The notes beneath the pieces are model-generated. The model did no database searches, was not told the origin of the DNA, and worked only from the letters and a program-made list of their open reading frames with translations. From assembly GCA_035292685.1 (NCBI GenBank), contig DATDPP010000008.1, positions 1 to 45,092 of the forward strand: a stretch of 45,092 nt of DNA. Direction: 5' to 3'. Origin of the DNA: JALYNX01 sp035292685 (GTDB lineage Bacteria; Actinomycetota; Acidimicrobiia; Spongiisociales; ZC4RG35). Position numbers and translations under genes: made by a program. This document shows, one piece after another, positions 39,727 through 45,092 of the stretch. Every line of letters starts with the position of its first letter. Positions within the stretch are counted from its first letter, which is position 1.

Positions 39727-41928
39727 TCAGGCCTGAGCCGGCTCCGGTGCGGCCTCACGCTCGAGACGGCCCTCGATCGAGACGTTGGGAGCCCACTCCA
39801 GCCACTTTGGAAAGTACCAGTTCCAATCGCCGAGCAGCTTCATCGAGGCAGGGACCAGGATCGAGCGGACGACGGTGGCGTCGAGGAGGACAGCGATAGC
39901 GAGCCCGAACCCCATCTGCTGGAAAGAAACCAACCGCCCGGCAGCAAAGCCTGCGAAGACGGCGACCATGATCACCGCCGCGCCCGTGATCAACGCACCC
40001 GTGGTTCGCAAACCGTACGCCACCGAATCGGTGTTCTGCCGGGTCTCGTCGTAACGCTCCTTGATCCTCGAGAGCAAGAACACGTGATAGTCCATTGACA
40101 AACCGAACAGGATTGAGAACAGGAACAGGGGAAGCCAAGCTTCGACCGTCTCCACCTGCTCGAGACCGAGGGAGGCGCCAAGGTCTTTGAGCCAAGCCGG
40201 GCCGACATCCTCCTGGAACATGGCAACCACCAATCCGTAGGCAGCACCCACCGACAACAGATTCATCGCGATCGCCTTGGCCGGGATCACGACCGAGCGG
40301 AAGGCGAGCAGCAACAGGATGAAACTGAGCCCCAAGACCACCGCGAAGACGATCGGGGTGTATTTGTCGATCTGATCGAGAAAGTCGACGGTGATCGCGG
40401 TCTCACCACCTACATAGACCGCGGTTTCGGCCGCGGTGGCGCCTGGAACGATGTCGGCTCGGAGGTGATTCACCGCTTCCTGGGAAGCGATCGAGTTGAC
40501 ATCACCGAGCAGCTGGACCGAGAGGATGCTCAGAGTCCCCGTCGACAGTGGATCCACCGCGGACGCTCCATAACCACCGTCGGCTGTGATCGCCTCCTGG
40601 AGGGCGGTCAGGGTGTCATCGACCGCAGCTCCGGTCACCACCAGGTCGACCGGCGAGGTGAGCCCACCGGAGAACTCGGTGGCCAAGACCTCGAACGCCA
40701 CCTTGGACTCCATGTCGTCGGGGAGGGTGGACACTCCTGCAAGCCCGCTGTTCATCGAGAACAGGCTGCTGGCGGCGAGGAGCAAGAAGCCGGCCGAGAG
40801 GACGAGGCTGATAACCGGCCGCCCCATCACGGTGCGCGTCCACCGCTCCCAGAAGCGCCCGGTCTCATCCGGCGCCCGCCGGCGACGGACCTTGAGCCAG
40901 TCGATTCGGTCCCCCATCAGGGAGAGCACAGCTGGAAGGAGGGTCATCGAGGCGAAAACGGCCACGATCACCACAAGGATGGCCCCGGCACCGAGGGCGC
41001 GGAAGAGGGTGTTGGGCAGAATCAGCATCCCGATCAGCGCGAGCACGACGGTCAACCCCGAGAAGAAGACGGCCCGTGTGGCGGTGGCTCCGGCTCGCTC
41101 GATGGCGTCGAGCTTCTCCATGCCATGCGTCCGCTCTTCGCGGTAACGAGAAACAATGAACAGCGAGTAGTCGATGCCCACCGCCAGACCGATCATCGTG
41201 ATCATGTTGGTGATGAAGAAGCTGAGGTCGAAGAATTGGCCGACGAGAGCGGCCAGGCCCATGGCGATGGCAATGGCGACCACGGCCAGGATGATCGGAA
41301 TCACCCCGGACGCGACGGTGCCGAACACCAGGACCAGGACGACCAGGGCCACCGCGATCCCGATGGTCTCCCCGGTGCGCAGGTCTTCTTCTGCGATCGC
41401 CGAAAAGTCGTTGGTAAGGGTGGCGGGGCCGGCGATCAGGCTCTGGTATCCATCGGGTGCCGTCACCCCGGCCACTGCTTCCTTGAGCAGCTCTGCGTTG
41501 TCTCCAACAATGTCTCCGTCGTCGCCCGCCATCACCACCGGGAGCAATGCGGAGTGCCCGGACTCGGACACCGGGCCGGTCTCGTCGAGATATGACCCCA
41601 CGCCGGAGATGACATCGGGCCCGAGAGCTGTGATCTCGGTTTGGAGATCGGTTACATAGGCCATGTACTCGGGATCACCGACACTGGCCGTCTCGGAGGT
41701 GACAACCACGAATTCGGTGTCCGGGGCCTCCCCTCTCAATTCTTCGCCCAAGTCCATGGCAGTGACCGACTCGGGCTCGTCGGTGAAGCCAATCGTGGTG
41801 GTCAAAGCCCCAGCCAGGAGTTGGGAGGTGACGATGCCGGCAGCAACCAACAAGACCAACCAGATCGCAATCGTCCTCCATGGCTTCCTGGCGCTCGCCC
41901 TGGCCAATGTCTCGGTCCCCAATGACAT
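39727..41928 (-). CDS. MMPL/RND-family membrane exporter
   Basis: The start is set at ATG 41926-41928 with AAGGAG 7 nt upstream; a longer frame from 41970 would overlap the operator. The 733-residue product has about 12 membrane helices in two halves, each with a large extracytoplasmic loop. The conserved MMPL segments GLAVGIDYSLFIVSRYREER and ILFGLSMDYHVFLLSRIKER carry the Asp-Tyr pairs linked to proton relay. The family exports lipids or drugs. It is divergent from a TetR regulator with an operator in the gap, suggesting inducible efflux. The substrate is unknown. Confidence 0.92.
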   Translation of the reverse strand: MSLGTETLARASARKPWRTIAIWLVLLVAAGIVTSQLLAGALTTTIGFTDEPESVTAMDLGEELRGEAPDTEFVVVTSETASVGDPEYMAYVTDLQTEITALGPDVISGVGSYLDETGPVSESGHSALLPVVMAGDDGDIVGDNAELLKEAVAGVTAPDGYQSLIAGPATLTNDFSAIAEEDLRTGETIGIAVALVVLVLVFGTVASGVIPIILAVVAIAIAMGLAALVGQFFDLSFFITNMITMIGLAVGIDYSLFIVSRYREERTHGMEKLDAIERAGATATRAVFFSGLTVVLALIGMLILPNTLFRALGAGAILVVIVAVFASMTLLPAVLSLMGDRIDWLKVRRRRAPDETGRFWERWTRTVMGRPVISLVLSAGFLLLAASSLFSMNSGLAGVSTLPDDMESKVAFEVLATEFSGGLTSPVDLVVTGAAVDDTLTALQEAITADGGYGASAVDPLSTGTLSILSVQLLGDVNSIASQEAVNHLRADIVPGATAAETAVYVGGETAITVDFLDQIDKYTPIVFAVVLGLSFILLLLAFRSVVIPAKAIAMNLLSVGAAYGLVVAMFQEDVGPAWLKDLGASLGLEQVETVEAWLPLFLFSILFGLSMDYHVFLLSRIKERYDETRQNTDSVAYGLRTTGALITGAAVIMVAVFAGFAAGRLVSFQQMGFGLAIAVLLDATVVRSILVPASMKLLGDWNWYFPKWLEWAPNVSIEGRLEREAAPEPAQA

Positions 41929-41963
41929 CACGTACTCCTTGTTGGACTTGGGTGCAAGAATTG

Positions 41964-41982
41964 CGTACACTGTAAGTGTACG
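41964..41982. promoter_or_regulatory. TetR-type operator
   Basis: CGTACACT, GTA, AGTGTACG forms a perfect 8-3-8 palindrome between the divergent MMPL and TetR genes. Its length and position match operators bound by TetR-family dimers. It would control both promoters. Confidence 0.82.
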
Positions 41983-42059
41983 GTGTAAGCCTTGTCAAAC
42001 CACCGGTGACCCGCCTTCAGCCACACCCGAGGAAACCCCGCGTGACTTACGATGTATGG

Positions 42060-42695
42060 ATGACCGTCATCGAAACCCGCGCCCCGCTCAACCGGGACCG
42101 GATCATCGACGCTGCCGTTGCGTACGCCGACGACCACGGCGTCGAGGAATTGTCGATGCGCAAGCTGGGCGCGGCGCTGGGGGTGGAGGCGATGTCGCTC
42201 TACAACCACGTGGCCAATAAGGACGACATCCTGGACGGGATGATCGACCACGTTTTCAGGACCATCCCCCTCCCCGACCCCGAGCAGGACTGGCGAGTGT
42301 CGGTCCGCACCACCGGGCTCGCCGCCATGGAGCAGTTCAGCGCCCATCCCTGGGTCGTTCACCTCTTGATGCAACGGGGCAATTTCGGCAACGCCTCGCT
42401 GACGTTCATGAATCAGGTGCTCGGCATCCTCCGCGCCGCCGGCTTCAGCGACGAAGAGGCGCACCACGCCTGGCAGATGTTGGCCTCCCACACCATGGGT
42501 TATGCCTTCCAGCAGTCATCGGGCAGCTGGCACGAAAAGGAATGGGACGGGCTCGAGGAGCAACTGTCCCGTCTCGGCGACCGCTTCCCCCACGTGGTGG
42601 CCCTGGCCCCGCTGCTCGCACAATGTGAGTTCGGGACCGAGTACGCCTTCGGGCTCGAGATCATCATCAGCGGTCTCGAAGCCCGCCTCGGCTGA
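42060..42695 (+). CDS. TetR-family regulator with TetR_C domain
   Basis: The start is placed at ATG 42060, beyond the operator; an upstream GTG at 41976 lies inside the operator. The 211-residue product has a TetR_N HTH (RDRIIDAAVAYADDHGVEEL, SMRKLGAALGVEAMSLYNHV) and a C-terminal domain of the tetracycline-repressor type (about 80-205). It probably represses the divergent MMPL exporter and itself until a ligand binds. The inducer is unknown. Confidence 0.9.
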   Translation: MTVIETRAPLNRDRIIDAAVAYADDHGVEELSMRKLGAALGVEAMSLYNHVANKDDILDGMIDHVFRTIPLPDPEQDWRVSVRTTGLAAMEQFSAHPWVVHLLMQRGNFGNASLTFMNQVLGILRAAGFSDEEAHHAWQMLASHTMGYAFQQSSGSWHEKEWDGLEEQLSRLGDRFPHVVALAPLLAQCEFGTEYAFGLEIIISGLEARLG

Positions 42696-42700
42696 TCGAT

Positions 42701-44674
42701 CTAACGCCAGTCGACGAGATAGACCTCGATCGGCTCCTTGATCCCTTTCAACTTCACGGTTCGGGGCTCGGAAACCGTGAACCGGAGCTCCCCCGCCGCC
42801 TCGAGTGCGGCTCCGGAGAGGACGATCTCCTCGCCGCTCGCAACCGCACCGACCCGGGACGCGGCATGCACGCCCTGGCCCCGGTAATCATTCCCGTCGC
42901 GGGTCACTTCGGCGTGATGAATGCCGATCCGGACAGCCGGGGCGAAGCCGTGTTGATTGCGGTGGTCGGCGAGTCTGCGTTGGATCGCAACCGCCGCCTC
43001 TACGGCATGGGATGCCTTCTCGAAAGTCACGAAGAACCCATCCCCGGTGTGGCTCACGACCTCGCCCCGATGACGGGCAACCAGCGAGCGGAGTTCCTCA
43101 TCGTGCCAGCGGAGGAGGTCCTCCCACTCTTTGTCGCCGATCAACCCGATCAGGTCGGTCGAGGTCACGATGTCGGTGAACATGAGAGCCTTGGCGGCCC
43201 GGGCTCGATCCGCCTCGGGCGCCCTCACCTCATAGAGCGCCTCATCGACCCGCTTCAGATCGAGCACCGCGCCCAGCTTCAGGAACGTTGAGCGAGCCGC
43301 CCCCAACTCCATCCGGGCGCTGGTGAGATCCCCCGCCACGACTCGCGCCTGCCCCAACAGCATCCTGGCCCGGGCGGTCTCATAGGGGAACTCCACCTCA
43401 CGCCACAACCGCCATGCCTTTTCCAGGGATTGAGCTGCGCCCTCTGCGTCGCCTTCGCGCAAGGCAACCTGGCCGCGGGCAGTCAGCGCCTCGGCTTCGA
43501 AGGCAGGCCGGTCGAACTCGATTGCGATCCTCTCCAACTCTTCGGTGGCGGCCCGGGCAGTGTCGAGATCGTCCCTGGCCAGAGCCACCTCGACCTGGGC
43601 CGGCAGGAGACGGGCTCGGTTGACCAGATCGATTCGCTCGCCCTGGTTGCCGGCACCGTCGGTCAAGCCACGGGCAAGGGCTGAGGCTGCCTCATCGACC
43701 TCGCCGCGGGTCAGCATCAGCAAAGCCAGCCCCGGTTGTGCGTCGCTCCCGAACTCGTAGGCGGCGATGAAGGCCTCCTCCGCCCCGGTCAGGTCGCCCA
43801 TGCGAAGACGGACCTCACCGACCTCATGGTGGGCGAAACCGACGCCGTCGAGAATGTGATAGCGCTCCAGCTCAAAACAGGCGGTCCGGGCCTCCTCCTC
43901 GGCTTCCGTCCACGCCCCGCGGAAGCGCTTCAGCTCGGCCCGATGCACGCTGCAGACCCCCGTATAACCGCCTACCGAATGCCGGGTCATCCAGCGATCG
44001 GCCTCCTCGGTCCACTCGCCCGCTCGTCGGAAGTCGGCCAGGCCGCGACAGGCCGCGATCATGGTGCAGTAGATATCGCTGGCAGTCCTCAAGGTGACCT
44101 CACCCGATAGCGCGGTCGCGGTGGCCTCGTCGAGCATGGCCATCCCCTGCTTCCACTCCCCGGTGGCGATGAGCGCTGATCCCTTGGAGGCGAGTGCCAT
44201 CGATTCCGCATCACGATTCCCGTGTTTACGGGCCAGGGCCAGGGCCTCATCGGCGATGACCATCCCGGCGTGGAGATCGCCCTGAATCATGAACACCTCC
44301 ATGAGTTCCAGAACCTTCAGATAGGCCGTGGCGCCAGATTCGGGCTCGGACTCCAAGAGACGCTCGGCCTGGGACTTCCAACCGGCGAACACCGAGCCGG
44401 CCAGACGCCGCGCTCCGAGATAGGCGAGCAGCATCGCAACCAGGGCGGCCGAAGTCTCGGCACCGGCCTCCAGGTGCCCGGCATACGCACGCTCCAGGGC
44501 ATTGACCGACTCGTCGGGATGACCGGACCACCAAGAGGCGTCGGCTAGCAGTTCAAGATCGCCGGGGGCGAGCGGCTCTGCTTGATCGACCTCGCTGAAG
44601 ACGGCGACAGCGTCGTCCCAGGCGCGTCGCTCGACAGCCTTCCTGCCCATCTCGATGGTCCGCACCGTTGTCAC
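42701..44674 (-). CDS. TPR protein with C-terminal class III nucleotidyl cyclase domain
   Basis: The 657-residue product starts at GTG 44672-44674. About 480 residues of TPR-like helical repeats precede a class III cyclase domain (about 490-655). Metal-binding aspartates are present in LMFTDIVTSTDL and HTGDGFFVTF, and Arg in AASRVG. The substrate-specifying positions differ from true adenylate cyclases: the usual Lys is Ser (VVSHTGDG) and the Asp/transition-state Asn pair reads Gln and His (YRGQGVHAASRV). Activity may be weak, altered in specificity or lost. It has no AAA domain, unlike the cyclase at 5732, and the domain order is reversed. Confidence 0.88.
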   Translation of the reverse strand: MTTVRTIEMGRKAVERRAWDDAVAVFSEVDQAEPLAPGDLELLADASWWSGHPDESVNALERAYAGHLEAGAETSAALVAMLLAYLGARRLAGSVFAGWKSQAERLLESEPESGATAYLKVLELMEVFMIQGDLHAGMVIADEALALARKHGNRDAESMALASKGSALIATGEWKQGMAMLDEATATALSGEVTLRTASDIYCTMIAACRGLADFRRAGEWTEEADRWMTRHSVGGYTGVCSVHRAELKRFRGAWTEAEEEARTACFELERYHILDGVGFAHHEVGEVRLRMGDLTGAEEAFIAAYEFGSDAQPGLALLMLTRGEVDEAASALARGLTDGAGNQGERIDLVNRARLLPAQVEVALARDDLDTARAATEELERIAIEFDRPAFEAEALTARGQVALREGDAEGAAQSLEKAWRLWREVEFPYETARARMLLGQARVVAGDLTSARMELGAARSTFLKLGAVLDLKRVDEALYEVRAPEADRARAAKALMFTDIVTSTDLIGLIGDKEWEDLLRWHDEELRSLVARHRGEVVSHTGDGFFVTFEKASHAVEAAVAIQRRLADHRNQHGFAPAVRIGIHHAEVTRDGNDYRGQGVHAASRVGAVASGEEIVLSGAALEAAGELRFTVSEPRTVKLKGIKEPIEVYLVDWR

Positions 44675-44738
44675 CTCGTGCCGGTTCCCTGGTCTGATTC
44701 TATGACCGGGGACGCGCTCCCGTTTGGGGTTCCGCGGC

Positions 44739-45092
44739 CTAGAGGTAGCGGGCGACTGCCATCGCCCCGACGGCCACCACGACCAGGGTGCTCATCCAAG
44801 GGACGAGACGGTCACGTGTGGCGGTAACCCGCCCGATCTCGGCTCCGACGTCCTCACCCTGGGCGGCGCGGGCTCCTAGCGCGCCAAGACGCTTATTGAG
44901 GGGAGCGAATCGGAAGGTCCCGACGATCCACAGGATGATCGCGGCTACCGCCCCCACCGCGACTCCGGCCATCCAGGCGTTGCTGGGGATAATCGACCCG
45001 AAATCGTGCCAGTAGAGAAGGGCGCCGCTGAGAATGGTGACGAGCCCCACCCCAACGGTGATCTGCGGAAGCCGCGCCGCCCCCACGAGATG
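44739..45092 (-). CDS. Membrane protein, 5' end beyond the window
   Basis: The reading frame stays open to the window edge, so the start lies outside. The visible part has about three membrane segments: TVGVGLVTILSGALLYWHDFG, WMAGVAVGAVAAIILWIVGTF and STLVVVAVGAMAVARYL near the end. A charged segment lies between the last two. The pattern resembles DUF2269-type integral membrane proteins, but the assignment is weak. A GTG at 45084-45086 could be an internal start. Confidence 0.6.
   Translation of the reverse strand, partial: HLVGAARLPQITVGVGLVTILSGALLYWHDFGSIIPSNAWMAGVAVGAVAAIILWIVGTFRFAPLNKRLGALGARAAQGEDVGAEIGRVTATRDRLVPWMSTLVVVAVGAMAVARYL

Overview
The window is GC-rich DNA with short gene gaps, many ATGA/GTGA-type stop-start overlaps, several GTG/TTG starts, Ser/Thr-rich linkers in exported proteins and probable leaderless promoters. 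This points to an actinobacterium, plausibly Acidimicrobiia or a relative; that placement is inference from style and gene content, not from a marker gene. No rRNA, tRNA, CRISPR array, transposase or prophage was seen.

Layout. (1) 1-3.8 kb: envelope block with a secreted CAP-domain protein, an exported Asp-rich repeat protein, an OmpR-type response regulator/histidine kinase pair and a small exported protein. (2) 3.8-10.8 kb: cyclic-nucleotide block with a stand-alone cNMP-binding protein, a frameshifted zinc-ribbon gene, a class I glutamine amidotransferase, a 1198-residue zinc-ribbon/class III cyclase/AAA/helical-repeat protein, a membrane protein and an AbiEi-like/DUF559-like protein. Three copies of a palindromic intergenic element lie here. 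(3) 10.8-16.1 kb: tightly overlapped operon of glutamine-synthetase-like ligase, SDR and aldehyde dehydrogenase, divergent from an ethanolamine-type permease. This fits a gamma-glutamylated amine (best guess ethanolamine) catabolic route. (4) 16.1-22.6 kb: small membrane protein, GYD protein, a PotA-D-B-C polyamine-type ABC importer and a second aldehyde dehydrogenase. (5) 22.7-28.7 kb: GNAT acetyltransferase with a small upstream ORF, a WYL regulator with a palindromic operator, then a Rieske oxygenase, a GcvT-like protein and an FAD oxidoreductase, resembling N-methyl amine/betaine demethylation.

(6) 28.8-36.7 kb is the most unusual part. It holds a lipoprotein, a small single-pass membrane protein, and a minus-strand set made of a TPR-CHAT (caspase-like) protease, an ECF-type sigma factor, a carboxypeptidase-regulatory-domain protein and perhaps a small basic protein. 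Divergent from this set is a subtilisin-like lipoprotein. Both proteases keep their catalytic residues. The arrangement suggests proteolysis-linked control of a sigma factor and is my main candidate for an undescribed system.

(7) 36.7-45.1 kb: holin-like membrane protein, CGNR regulator divergent from an EamA exporter, TPR protein, SnoaL-like protein, MMPL exporter divergent from a TetR regulator with a clear operator, a TPR-class III cyclase with altered substrate-specifying residues, and a membrane protein cut by the window edge.
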